Shown: positions 7,269-15,695 of the stretch, one piece after another
Layout: each line of letters starts with the position of its first letter
Numbering within the stretch: the stretch's first letter is position 1
NCBI RefSeq assembly: GCF_001043025.1
Contig: NZ_JYLD01000002.1
Span: forward strand, 434,001 to 498,000
Length of the DNA: 64,000 bases
Direction of reading: 5' to 3'
Source: Pseudomonas helleri
GTDB taxonomy: Bacteria; Pseudomonadota; Gammaproteobacteria; Pseudomonadales; Pseudomonadaceae
Made by a program: the position numbers and the translations under genes
Notes under the pieces: generated by a model
Database searches by the model: none
What the model saw: only the letters and a program-made list of their open reading frames with translations
What the model was told of the DNA's origin: nothing

Positions 7269-10040
7269 ATGACAACGGAATGGCGAGCATCCGCTTGGGG
7301 GCGGTTGTTGACAAAAACTGAGCGATGGCGTCTACATGTCGAGGACGACCAGCTTTTTTTGAGAGTTGGCGACGATGTTGTCGAGGTTCAGCCTGAGAAT
7401 CTTCCTACTGTAGAGATCAACCGTGGGGTGCTGTGGACGGACATTACCCTCCGCCAAGGCCGCACATTCCACGTCGATGGATTACCAAACTCGAAGGAGT
7501 CTTTGTTTCGTGAAGAAATAGGCCGACTCCTCACAATCACTCGCCGGCAGCGCTTTCAAGAGTGCTACTCGTCCATTCGAACCTGGTTAAACGCTGTCGC
7601 CGAGTCTTTACAAACGGCTGATTCGAAATGTTTGTGGCTGACTCATGAGATGCAGCAGGAGCTGCTAGCAGCTAAGCCGACTCTGAACCTTGACGATCAA
7701 GCATTACACAAGCTCTTCCAGACCTCAGAAGTTCAGTCTTCCTTGCCAGATGCCGACACGAGCGTTGAGCGGGATCTCGAGAACTGGATGTGCGACTGGC
7801 CTGCGGCTTGGGCGCAGCGAAACGACAATCACATGCTTCGGGAGCTTGAGGCATGTAAGGCTCTGTTGGCAGGGGTGGAAAGCAAGCCTCTCACTGACGA
7901 ACAATCGCGGGCGGTGATCTGCTTTGATAACCGAGTTCAGGTCATCGCCTCTGCAGGTTCGGGAAAAACCTCGACGATGGTGGCCAAGGCAGTTTATGCC
8001 CTGCACCGAAAATTGGTCTTCCCCAGCTCTATCGTGATGTTGGCTTTCAACAAATCTGCTGCCGAAGAGCTTCAGGCGCGAGTTGCACTATCGCTTGAGC
8101 GTGTTGCTATCGAAGATGTAAAGATCGAGACCAAGACCTTTCACTCCCTAGGGCTATCAATCATTGCCGAGGCTACCGGGCGCAAGCCTCATGTTCCTGA
8201 GTGGGCGGTGGAGAATATCCTAGGCTTTCAGAAGCTCGTTACCATCGTCGATGACCTCAAGGATCAATCAGAAGATTTCAGAGCGGAGTGGGATCTGTTC
8301 AGACTGGTACTGGGGCGAGACATCCCTGCAGCCGGTGAGGATCAATTATTTGAGGCCTGGGACAAAGAAGGACAAGGTCGCCTTGTTTCGCTGAACGGTG
8401 ACCATGTGGCGAGCCAAGAGGAGCGTGTCATCGCGAACTGGCTTTTCTACAACGGTGTCGAGTATCAGTACGAACGCTCTTACGAGTATGACACCGCCAC
8501 CGTCGTGCACCGTCAATATTTTCCAGACTTCTTCTACCCTGAAATCAACCTCTACCACGAGCACTTCGCCCTGGACGCATCGGGTCAGGCACCAGAGCAT
8601 TTCAAGGGCTATGTTGAGGGTGTGAAATGGAAGCGTGAGACCCATCAAAAAATGGGTACAGCTCTCATGGAGACGACCTCACATCAGCTGCACAGCGGCG
8701 AGATATTCAAGCACCTGTCCAATGAGCTTACCGCTCGAGGCTTGGTTCTTGATCCAAATCCAGACCGTCCTATCCCTGCCAAGGGGATGGTGCCGATGGA
8801 GCACGCCGACCTGGTAAAATTGATCCGAACGTTTATCACTCATTTCAAGAGTAATAGCCTAACCGTCGATTCCCTTTATGAGCGACTCCAAGACCTGCCG
8901 ACAGATGCCTTCAGATATAGATTTGAGGCTTTTCTGAAGCTAGCAATTCCGGTACTTAACGGCTGGAACATGGCCCTGTCCTTAGAGAAAGGAATCGACT
9001 TTGAGGACATGATCAACATGGCTGCTGAGGTGTTAGAGCGAGGTCATCCTTCTCCCTACAGCCTGGTAATGGCGGACGAATATCAGGATGCATCGAGAGC
9101 TCGTGCGCGTCTGTGTCGGGCTTTAGTAGCCGAGCCAGGCCGGCATCTTTTTGCTGTTGGTGATGACTGGCAGTCTATCAACCGCTTTGCAGGTGCAGAC
9201 ATATCTGTCATGACCGGCTTCCGGGAGTGGTTTGGGCACGGTCAGATTTATCGACTCGAGACAACCTTCCGATGCCCTCAAGAGATCTGTGACGTGTCGA
9301 GCCGGTTCGTCTCCAAAAATCCGTCGCAGCTTGCCAAACGAGTCACGTCGGTGACTCCCGCTTTGGATGTTCCGATTCAGGCGTTTCAAGTCCCAAGCAG
9401 GAACGAGATTCAAGGGGCCATTCATCACTACCTTTCAGACCTACATGCTCGCTTGACTGAATGTACGGTGCCTTTAGGTAGGAACGGAAAAGTTACTGTC
9501 TTCATCCTAGGTCGCTACAGAAACGACCGGCAGTACATTCCTGAAAACTGGCAATACGATTTCGGAGATCTCCTGGACGTCAGATTTAAGACCATCCACA
9601 CCTCCAAAGGTGATGAGGCTGAATACGTTATCCTACCTGGCATGGTCTCCCGAGGCTTTCCCAGCATCAAGAGCGATGACTCTCTGCTTGAGCTTGTCAT
9701 GCCAGCTGGGGACACCTACCAGCACAGTGAGGAGCGGCGGCTGTTTTACGTAGCTCTAACCCGCGCTCGTCGTTCCGTAGCAATGTTCACCGTCATGGGA
9801 AAAAACTCACCTTTTCTCGATGAAATGGTCAAGGAAGGCGCTATTAAAGTTACAAGCATCCGGGGTGAGCCGATAAAGGAAGATCGGTGCCCAGTCTGCA
9901 AAACGGGCGTCATTGTTCCGCGCCAAGGGCCATATGGGGAGTTCCGCTCATGCTCAACTTACCCCATGTGCGGTCACAAGCCTAAGCAACAGCGGAACTC
10001 TAATACGATGCCGTCGAAATCAGCGCGTGGCCCCTGGTAA
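7269..10040 (+). CDS. UvrD/helicase-IV-like superfamily 1 DNA helicase with inserted nuclease-like segment and zinc finger
   Basis: The protein has 923 residues. It has Walker A IASAGSGKTS (about 227-236), motif Ia VIMLAFNKSAAEE, motif II MADEYQDAS (about 600), motif III VGDDWQSINRFAG, motif IV LETTFRCP, motif V IHTSKGDEAEYV and motif VI FYVALTRAR (about 825). The N-terminal region resembles the E. coli HelD N-domain. Residues about 383-478 (ANWLFYNGVEYQYE, then FPDFFYP, then HEHFALD and ETTSHQ) look like the restriction-nuclease-like insert seen in some UvrD-type helicases. The C-terminus has four cysteines of a topoisomerase-type C4 finger (CPVCKTG... CSTYPMC). The start at 7269 is chosen because it aligns with HelD; the frame is open from 7218. 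It stands alone, flanked by repeats R2 and R3/R4. Confidence 0.85.
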   Translation: MTTEWRASAWGRLLTKTERWRLHVEDDQLFLRVGDDVVEVQPENLPTVEINRGVLWTDITLRQGRTFHVDGLPNSKESLFREEIGRLLTITRRQRFQECYSSIRTWLNAVAESLQTADSKCLWLTHEMQQELLAAKPTLNLDDQALHKLFQTSEVQSSLPDADTSVERDLENWMCDWPAAWAQRNDNHMLRELEACKALLAGVESKPLTDEQSRAVICFDNRVQVIASAGSGKTSTMVAKAVYALHRKLVFPSSIVMLAFNKSAAEELQARVALSLERVAIEDVKIETKTFHSLGLSIIAEATGRKPHVPEWAVENILGFQKLVTIVDDLKDQSEDFRAEWDLFRLVLGRDIPAAGEDQLFEAWDKEGQGRLVSLNGDHVASQEERVIANWLFYNGVEYQYERSYEYDTATVVHRQYFPDFFYPEINLYHEHFALDASGQAPEHFKGYVEGVKWKRETHQKMGTALMETTSHQLHSGEIFKHLSNELTARGLVLDPNPDRPIPAKGMVPMEHADLVKLIRTFITHFKSNSLTVDSLYERLQDLPTDAFRYRFEAFLKLAIPVLNGWNMALSLEKGIDFEDMINMAAEVLERGHPSPYSLVMADEYQDASRARARLCRALVAEPGRHLFAVGDDWQSINRFAGADISVMTGFREWFGHGQIYRLETTFRCPQEICDVSSRFVSKNPSQLAKRVTSVTPALDVPIQAFQVPSRNEIQGAIHHYLSDLHARLTECTVPLGRNGKVTVFILGRYRNDRQYIPENWQYDFGDLLDVRFKTIHTSKGDEAEYVILPGMVSRGFPSIKSDDSLLELVMPAGDTYQHSEERRLFYVALTRARRSVAMFTVMGKNSPFLDEMVKEGAIKVTSIRGEPIKEDRCPVCKTGVIVPRQGPYGEFRSCSTYPMCGHKPKQQRNSNTMPSKSARGPW

Positions 10041-10101
10041 TCTGCTCGGCTCATCCTGGCTTGGGCCGGCTGCAAGGTAGACGTATATTCAATCCGCTTT
10101 G

Positions 10102-10150
10102 AGCTTAACCCCTTCGGGATAAAGCTTTCGTGGGCCGGCGCGCTCCACTT
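10102..10150 (+). repeat. structured intergenic repeat, partial copy R3
   Basis: Only the 3' part of the family is present: CCCCTTCGGGATAAAGC followed by GTGGGCCGGCGCGCTCCACT. That last block is almost identical to the end of R2. It lies just after the helicase gene, so the helicase is bracketed by R2 and R3 in the same orientation. The rest of 10041-10548 has no convincing gene. A possible frameshifted short frame at 10321-10524 (minus) is listed under rejected items. Confidence 0.55.
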
Positions 10151-10548
10151 GTGCTTGAGGGGCGTGTCAAAGATGGGCGATAGCAACGTCATGGCGAGCC
10201 CAGCGCAACGTACCTTTCGACATGAATTGCCTGATGGCCAGGGCTCCCCATTCAATTCTGTCTTTCGAACCTGGCAAGATCAATGTAGCCACCACCTCTG
10301 CACGGCCCCCAAGTCGATTTCTAGACCCCCCTCCAGGCTCGCGAAAGCCGTTCTTTCGGTATTAAGGTAATGAGCCCATCAGCGACCCAATACCCTTCTA
10401 GCTGCAGATGCAGGGGCTGAGAACAGCTGAGGGTAGCGCTCTCGAAATTCGTCAATGTCGATCTCGGGCAGAGCTTGAGTGTGCTGATTAATGGTGTCCA
10501 AGGTTCGTCAGGGGCAGAGCCCACGGCTTCAGGCTCGCAACACAGATG

Positions 10549-10670
10549 GCAAGCAGAGTGTGCCGGCCCACGACAGGCCAGAGGCTTGAGGATGGAAGCC
10601 CGTCAGGGCCAAAACCCGGCGTGTCCGGGGTTTGGTTTACGACAGCCGTCCCGCGAAGCGGGGCACGCCC
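10549..10670 (-). repeat. structured intergenic repeat, copy R4 (most complete)
   Basis: Read on the minus strand: GGGCGTGCCCCGCTTCGCGG, GGCTGTCGTAAACCAAACCC, a GGGTTTTGGCCCTGACGGGC hairpin, TCCATCCTCAAGCCTCTGGC, GTGGGCCGGC and CTCTGCTTGCC. It combines the blocks of R1/R5 (start) and R2 (middle and end), so it links the two variants into one family. It lies 20 bases beyond the 3' end of the minus-strand gene at 10691-11080 and could act as its terminator or 3' structure. Confidence 0.7.
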
Positions 10671-10690
10671 AAACAACCACGATGCAGCGG

Positions 10691-11080
10691 CTACTGGAAG
10701 CGGCGAGGCGTTCGGAAATACCGGTCGCCCGCTATACGTATGAACTCACGCAAGCTTCGCCGTCCTGCATCACGTCGGAACGTCGCAATGACGTACTTGG
10801 AGTTCACCGTTGTGATCACCCAGAACCGCCCTTCCTTTTTCACCGATTGGATGTCCGATGTCCGAATCAGCCGACCGTCCGCAAATCGCTGATAGGGCCC
10901 AGGGCAAATGTGACTGAACACAACGCCCACGGCACTGCACGCATGGATATGCACATTCACGAGGTAAGCAGTGATCAAGCCTTCGTAATCTTGACTGACA
11001 GCCTTAGCGATACGAAGAAGGTCGAAGTCCGAATAGCGCTTCACGTGTAAATCGACTGCAACGGTATTGATGTCGGCCAT
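10691..11080 (-). CDS. hypothetical protein, third gene of a three-gene operon
   Basis: The protein has 129 residues and no family I recognise. It has a hydrophobic centre (HIHACSAVGVVFSHICPGPY) and a basic C-terminus (TFRRDAGRRSLREFIR). It starts two bases after the stop of the 156-residue gene, so the genes are co-transcribed. A fragment of a paralogue survives at 6652-6870, which shows the gene has been duplicated and lost in this island. There is no signal peptide and no clear membrane segment. Confidence 0.65.
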   Translation of the reverse strand: MADINTVAVDLHVKRYSDFDLLRIAKAVSQDYEGLITAYLVNVHIHACSAVGVVFSHICPGPYQRFADGRLIRTSDIQSVKKEGRFWVITTVNSKYVIATFRRDAGRRSLREFIRIAGDRYFRTPRRFQ

Positions 11081-11082
11081 CG

Positions 11083-11553
11083 CTACACAGGCTCCGCAGT
11101 TGAAGCTACACCGGTAGTTGCAGCGCTGCGTCGGTAGAATTCCTTCACCTCGGTAAGGGAGTCAACATCAAGATCACGCTGATGCGTATTGAGGTACACC
11201 TCACCGCTTTCAACCTCCAATACGCAGATCGGCACACCTACTTGGTTGAACCCCATGGACAGGGAGATCAGCTTTTCCATTTTCCAGCTCGAGCGTTTGT
11301 TCATCCATGCCGGGGTGACGACCTGAACTTCCTGCACCACAAGGCTCTCATCCTGTGCTACGAGCAGTTCCACAAGGCGTGGCTCGTCATTCATCATCTC
11401 CTCGTAGGCTACGAATCGATCCTCATGCCGACGCTTGACGCTCACGTGATACCAGTGCGTGGCCAGAGATCGCGACATGGCGTGAAAGTGAGCAAGGTCA
11501 TCCCCAAACATTCCCACCGGGCCAGCTTGGTCTTGCATGCTAATCCTGAACAT
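11083..11553 (-). CDS. hypothetical protein, second gene of a three-gene operon
   Basis: A soluble, acidic protein of 156 residues whose family I do not know. It reads as a mixed alpha/beta domain (residues about 25-135, for example THWYHVSVKRRHEDRFVAYE and QVGVPICVLEVESGEVYLNT). The last 20 residues are Ala/Thr/Ser-rich and probably disordered. Met6 (base 11538) is an alternative start. It lies 42 bases after the 131-residue gene and just before the 129-residue gene, all on the minus strand. Confidence 0.65.
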   Translation of the reverse strand: MFRISMQDQAGPVGMFGDDLAHFHAMSRSLATHWYHVSVKRRHEDRFVAYEEMMNDEPRLVELLVAQDESLVVQEVQVVTPAWMNKRSSWKMEKLISLSMGFNQVGVPICVLEVESGEVYLNTHQRDLDVDSLTEVKEFYRRSAATTGVASTAEPV

Positions 11554-11595
11554 CGTGTTTCTCGAGTGAAGCAGGCCCGACCGGCGTACCTGCGA

Positions 11596-11991
11596 TTAAC
11601 ATAAGCCGAATATTGTCTTCAGCGAGGCCTTCATCTCGCGTCCCTGACCCACCAGCACATAGATCGTGTTTCGCGTCTCGAACAGGCAAACGCCATCGAA
11701 TGATTTGCATAGGGTCGAGCGCACCCACCCTCCAGGTGGGAACCGTCCGTGCCCGTCGTAGATGACGCAATGCGAGTACATGAACATCGGCTCAAGGCCT
11801 GTTGCACGAACTCGGGCAAGCGACTCAGCAGGTTCGTCCACGTGGAAGATGAGCCAATCTTCGACTGTGCAGTACGCCTTGCGGGGAAAGCGCTCAGCCA
11901 CTAATGCCTCTATCTCGGAAGGCGACAGCAACGTGCCAGCTGAGGAAGCCTGGCCATCCTGCAGCAGTTCGTGCTCAGGATAATTTCCCAT
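11596..11991 (-). CDS. hypothetical protein, first gene of a three-gene operon (DUF6957-like?)
   Basis: The protein has 131 residues. After an unstructured start (about 20 residues) it reads as a compact alpha/beta domain with LSPSEIEALVAERFP, DWLIFHVDEP, MYSHCVIYDGHGRFPPGGWV and TRNTIYVLVGQGREMKA. The pattern recalls small Pseudomonas proteins filed as DUF6957, but that name is from memory and uncertain. It is transcribed away from the XRE regulator at 12151, with a 159-base shared promoter region, so the regulator may control this operon. Confidence 0.65.
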   Translation of the reverse strand: MGNYPEHELLQDGQASSAGTLLSPSEIEALVAERFPRKAYCTVEDWLIFHVDEPAESLARVRATGLEPMFMYSHCVIYDGHGRFPPGGWVRSTLCKSFDGVCLFETRNTIYVLVGQGREMKASLKTIFGLC

Positions 11992-12150
11992 AAATTGATG
12001 ATCCTCATGGCGATAAGAAGAATTCAGAGCGAGTCACGGGGGGTAGCCACCCCATGGCAAATCGAGAATTCCCACGGCAATGACTATATACATTTGAGTG
12101 GGAACGATCAAACCCGGCATACCGTCTTCTTTTTGAAGAGGACTGCCTGG

Positions 12151-12606
12151 ATGTCTTTGCGCAAGGCATACGCAGCAACGTTGCAGTGGCTAAGAATTAG
12201 GCGGGGCTTATCGCAAGCAGACCTCCAAACCCAAACCGATCAGGGTCACATCAGCCGCTTGGAGGCATCGACGGTGTCAGCCAGCGTCGACCTTAGCGCC
12301 GATCTAGCTCAGGCACTGGGTGTAGCACCACTGTCGTTTCTCACGCTTGTGGCTGCCGCCCATGATGGCAAGACTGCACGCGCGGCCTTGAAGGACACGC
12401 TCGCAGAATTGGAAAAGCTGGGTGTTTTAGACGAGGTGCTTCCTGGCGAACCTCAAAAGCTCACTCCACCCAGAAAGATTACTGCGGAAGAAAAGCTCAA
12501 GGCGATTCGCGAGCTGAGAGCGGCGGGGCTTAGCCAAATGGAGGTTTCCCGGAAGCTGGGGTTGCCGACAAGCACCGTTGGGCGACTGTGGCACGTAGAT
12601 GGTTAG
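12151..12606 (+). CDS. XRE-family transcriptional regulator with a second C-terminal HTH
   Basis: The protein has 151 residues. Residues about 9-65 are a Cro/CI-type helix-turn-helix (LRIRRGLSQADLQTQTDQGH, then SRLEAS). The C-terminal 40 residues (EEKLKAIRELRAAGLSQMEV, then SRKLGLPTSTVGRLW) form a resolvase-like HTH, so the protein may touch two DNA sites. The frame is open from 11971, but ATG 12151 has AAGAGGA upstream and starts exactly at the HTH. It is divergent from the three unknown genes at 10691-11991 and convergent with the DUF6602-like gene. Confidence 0.8.
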   Translation: MSLRKAYAATLQWLRIRRGLSQADLQTQTDQGHISRLEASTVSASVDLSADLAQALGVAPLSFLTLVAAAHDGKTARAALKDTLAELEKLGVLDEVLPGEPQKLTPPRKITAEEKLKAIRELRAAGLSQMEVSRKLGLPTSTVGRLWHVDG

Positions 12607-12663
12607 CCACAAGATTACCGCCTGCTACGTGGCTTAGGCTGAGGGTATTTACGCTCGGCTTGG

Positions 12664-13443
12664 TCACATCGGAAACAGGTCGATGGCTGAGATACTGGTC
12701 AAAGCCCGGTGAGGATGATACTGCTCTCTCGGCGTCAGCTTCTTCGATGTGTGCGCTTGAAGATGGGCTTCAACGACACCGTTGACCGACAGGAAAAATA
12801 GCTCTAGAGCGCTGATCGCAGTTCCTTGCTGATCCTGGTAGAAATACGACATGTACCCTGCGCCGTCCCTATCGTGAATGACGTATTCCTTCCTCAGTTG
12901 GTACGAGGAGTCAAGACCGATGATTTCATCCGGCAACACCTGATAAGTGTCATGGTCGAATTCTTTGTGATGTCCTGGATGCGGATAGGAATGGAACCAT
13001 GCGTTGATCCTACCCAATGTAGGCGCGTTGAACATGAAAAGGTAGGTGCGAAACTTCCAGCTGACAGCCTCGAATGATTGGAAATATCTGATCACATCGT
13101 TAAACCCTTTCTTGTTGATTGAGGTTTTCACCTCGATCACCGCAAGCACGGCCTCAGTGGGGACGACGACCAACTGGCCCGCTCGGTAAAAAGGCGCGAA
13201 TCGGTGCGAATCGTAAATGATGATGTCGCACTGCTTTGACAGCCAACCATCGGGGCTGATGATGAAGCCCTCCTCAACACTTACCCCGCGAGGTAGGTGC
13301 TCCTGGAGGAATTCTCGCAGCACCGCTTCAGCCAAGGCGCCGGTCGTGGGGTTGTGTTTGGTGATGTAGACCTTTGCTTGCTGAATCTTGCTGTGGAGCT
13401 GCTGGGTCAAATGATCGAAGTATTTGCTCAAAACGGAAAACAT
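12664..13443 (-). CDS. DUF6602-type nuclease-like protein
   Basis: The protein has 259 residues from ATG 13443 (CCACAGG just upstream). The longer open frame back to 13821 overlaps the neighbouring gene and is not needed. The middle has a PD-(D/E)xK-like core: GFIISPDGWLSKQCDIIIYD (Asp73) and AVLAVIEVKTS (Glu104-x-Lys106), typical of DUF6602 proteins seen in defence islands. It is preceded by a helical N-terminus (HLTQQLHSKIQQAKVYITKH). The upstream 263-residue gene, 148 bases away on the same strand, may be a partner. The substrate is unknown; DNA or RNA cleavage is inferred from the motif only. Confidence 0.75.
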   Translation of the reverse strand: MFSVLSKYFDHLTQQLHSKIQQAKVYITKHNPTTGALAEAVLREFLQEHLPRGVSVEEGFIISPDGWLSKQCDIIIYDSHRFAPFYRAGQLVVVPTEAVLAVIEVKTSINKKGFNDVIRYFQSFEAVSWKFRTYLFMFNAPTLGRINAWFHSYPHPGHHKEFDHDTYQVLPDEIIGLDSSYQLRKEYVIHDRDGAGYMSYFYQDQQGTAISALELFFLSVNGVVEAHLQAHTSKKLTPREQYHPHRALTSISAIDLFPM

Positions 13444-13591
13444 CCTGTGGTCGCGCTGGAAGCGTCTGGAATACCAATCATGAAACGACACTCCGGCGCG
13501 GCTCAGTACGTCCTGAAACTTGCTCAGGGGGCAATCCGAAGCAGGAATATCGATGTGCCTTGCGTCTATATGCGATCCCGCCTCGGCTAAC

Positions 13592-14383
13592 CTATCCGAA
13601 TGCAGCACCAACAGGGCACCGGGAAAGATCACGAGCAAAGAAATAGTCTGTACTGGCTTCAATAGCAGCTTCGTTGATCCACGCCACCTCCCCAATGGAC
13701 AGCAGCTCAACGGCGGCAACAGGCTTAGTAGGCCCGTACCACAGGCATGCCGTAGGACTGAGGGGCAACATTGACATACGCTTAGCATTGTCCGGCACGA
13801 TGAACTCCCCTTCCATGGCATGCAGGATATTCCAGTTTGAGTCTCCCATAGCCTTCGCTGCTTGGGCTACCTGCAGCCTGATACTCGGACTAGCCAGGAA
13901 TCTGCCGGCTATCTTGAAGTCTCCTCGGACGGTGCTGATGCCTTCTTTTTCCAGCTGCTCTTGCTCATCCTTGGTGTACACACGTGACAGTCCAAGCAAA
14001 TTCTCCATGTAAATGGACTGGTCTTTAACCCTGTCCTGCCTGTGAATTGCGCGAATATTCCACAGACAATAGAACTCATTGATGGCTGTTAAGTCGGCTT
14101 TTTTGAACGACACCAGGTCATCATCAAGAATCCGACCAGCAAGAGCTTGGAAGTCGTCTTCGATCTTTTTCATGAAACCCGATTCCGCCTGCTGATCCCA
14201 AGCCCTTTCAGCACAGAAAATCTCATTAGACGGCTTCGCCTGGATTACCTTGTTTACCGATTTGAGGAGCAGCTCAACGTTGCCTTTCTGCCCAGCGAAA
14301 CGGGCAACGCTTGTTTTGGGGAATGTGTGCTGCTTGACAGTAAGGCGATGAGGATTGCCCTTCTGAGTAGGTTCATAGGTCAC
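13592..14383 (-). CDS. hypothetical protein, possibly DUF4238-like
   Basis: The protein has 263 residues. The start (KQHTFPKTSVARFAGQKGNV) recalls the histidine-containing opening of DUF4238 proteins (H-x-x-P-x-x-x-x-x-x-F), followed by a helical region with the FYCLWNIRAIHRQ segment. This likeness is weak. It lies upstream of the DUF6602-like gene on the same strand and is probably co-expressed, which suggests a two-gene accessory system. There is no membrane segment. Confidence 0.65.
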   Translation of the reverse strand: MTYEPTQKGNPHRLTVKQHTFPKTSVARFAGQKGNVELLLKSVNKVIQAKPSNEIFCAERAWDQQAESGFMKKIEDDFQALAGRILDDDLVSFKKADLTAINEFYCLWNIRAIHRQDRVKDQSIYMENLLGLSRVYTKDEQEQLEKEGISTVRGDFKIAGRFLASPSIRLQVAQAAKAMGDSNWNILHAMEGEFIVPDNAKRMSMLPLSPTACLWYGPTKPVAAVELLSIGEVAWINEAAIEASTDYFFARDLSRCPVGAAFG

Positions 14384-14857
14384 GACGTCATCCTCAAGTC
14401 TTTATGCAGGCTTTAGCCGCGAGCACTCATGGCGGGGCATTATGACAACGGTATGAAGTAAACTCCCAGATAAAACCCGATCAGCGGCATCTCCAATCAC
14501 TTGGAATCAGCTGTCTCCCAGACTACACCGGTTTCGATGACAGTTAGGTCGTGAGCAGGACGAAGCCGCTCGCGCTTGGACGCTCGAGCTGGCCCTCGGC
14601 AGGATTGCCGCGTACGGATTCATAGCTAATACCTAGCTATCTGCAACGAAACCTATAGTAACGAGATGGCCTCGCCTACCGGTTTTTATGTCTCCAAGGC
14701 GCCTGCGAAATTGTAATCCCACGGCAAGACGTCATCAGATGATCGCTCAAACGCCGTAGCGCTTGTTTCCACCTGAGGTAATGCAGTACCTACCGCCCCT
14801 TGGCCCTATGCAAACGGTTCCGGAGGAACAGGGGCACGAGGAACCATAAGCTGGAGT
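14384..14857. other. non-coding stretch
   Basis: About 470 bases with no convincing frame, tRNA or repeat that I could identify. It presumably holds the promoter of the minus-strand gene starting at 14383. Confidence 0.4.
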
Positions 14858-15280
14858 CTATTGGCGAGCAGGCTGTACTGGCTGAGTCACTGGTTTAGGT
14901 TTCGACACGACGTAGCAGCTTGATCCACTGCACAGACTTTTGGACGACAGCCACTTCCCTGGTTGACCATCAATGCTGATGCGCGCCCATTCACTCCTCG
15001 TCTCGAAGACCTGAACCTTTTCCCCGCGCTTCAGTTTGGAGATGACCTTTCCGCCCGGTTGATCCCTGACATTGAGACTATCAGCGCTCACAAAGTGCTC
15101 AGAGGCAGAGGTCGGTGCTGACGGTGGAGTCGGAGAAATTGATGCTAGCGTACTCGGCTGACTCAGAGTGCTTGGCTTTACCGGGGCAGGAGGCGTGTCT
15201 TTCTTCCCCATTGCCCACAGAACGGCAAAAAGAATCAGAAGTGGGACAAACCATGACTGGGACTTCTTGCGCATATCCAT
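14858..15280 (-). CDS. membrane-anchored SH3-domain protein
   Basis: About 140 residues. A short basic N-terminus (MDMRKKSQS) precedes one membrane helix (WFVPLLILFAVLWAMG). Next comes a Pro/Ser/Thr-rich linker, then a bacterial SH3 domain (about residues 62-115: SADSLNVRDQPGGKVISKLK, then GEKVQVFE and GQPGKWLSSKSLC). It is probably anchored in the inner membrane with the SH3 domain in the periplasm, where such domains bind peptidoglycan or proteins. An earlier ATG at 15289 is in frame; the MDMRKK start at 15280 follows GAGAG closely. Two cysteines near the end could form a disulphide. Confidence 0.7.
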   Translation of the reverse strand: MDMRKKSQSWFVPLLILFAVLWAMGKKDTPPAPVKPSTLSQPSTLASISPTPPSAPTSASEHFVSADSLNVRDQPGGKVISKLKRGEKVQVFETRSEWARISIDGQPGKWLSSKSLCSGSSCYVVSKPKPVTQPVQPARQ

Positions 15281-15289
15281 TGCTCTCAT

Positions 15290-15695
15290 TCAACCCGAAC
15301 TACAACGGCTGTCTTCCTGACCAACCTGACGTCATCACCTATTGCGAGCTTAGCCAAGCTTCCACTTTTTGCAGCCTATACAGCTCCGAAAGCTTGGGCT
15401 TCGCCAGATCCAACACCCCAAGCAGTCGCAGCTTCAAAACGCAGTGGTACTTGGCTATAGGGGACACCGCACTACCATGTCTCTAACCGTAGGACGCTTG
15501 GCGAGGCGACGTCCCAAGGCGTATCGGAAAAATGCTGCTCGCTAACTTTGGGCGCCGTTATCTGGCATGGCAGATCGCTAGGGCGGCTAACGGCCAGATC
15601 ATGCGTTGACACAAGCCGTAATACCGTAATACCGTAGTACCCAAGCGCTGCCCCGAAGGCACAATAAATCCAACAACGCTATGAAAGGAGTTCCC
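15290..15695. other. non-coding stretch before the catabolic cluster
   Basis: No gene is supported. The end of this gap carries GAAAGGAG, the ribosome-binding site of the next gene (15684-15691). It marks the change from the defence-type patchwork to the catabolic cluster. Confidence 0.4.

Noticed and set aside
10321..10524. Possible small gene on the minus strand (HLQLEGYWVADGLITLIP, SymE-like at first sight)
   Set aside because: The plausible N-terminal part (INQHTQALPEIDIDEFRERY) is in a different frame, so at best it is a decayed gene, and the SymE motif does not fit well.
2321..10670. Repeats R1-R5 as integron attC sites or CRISPR repeats
   Set aside because: There is no GTTRRRY core site, no integrase, and the copies are long, few and unevenly spaced, unlike a CRISPR array.
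13444..13821. N-terminal extension of the DUF6602-like protein
   Set aside because: The extension overlaps the 263-residue gene, is Cys/Pro/Leu-rich nonsense, and the domain with a good ribosome-binding site starts at 13443.
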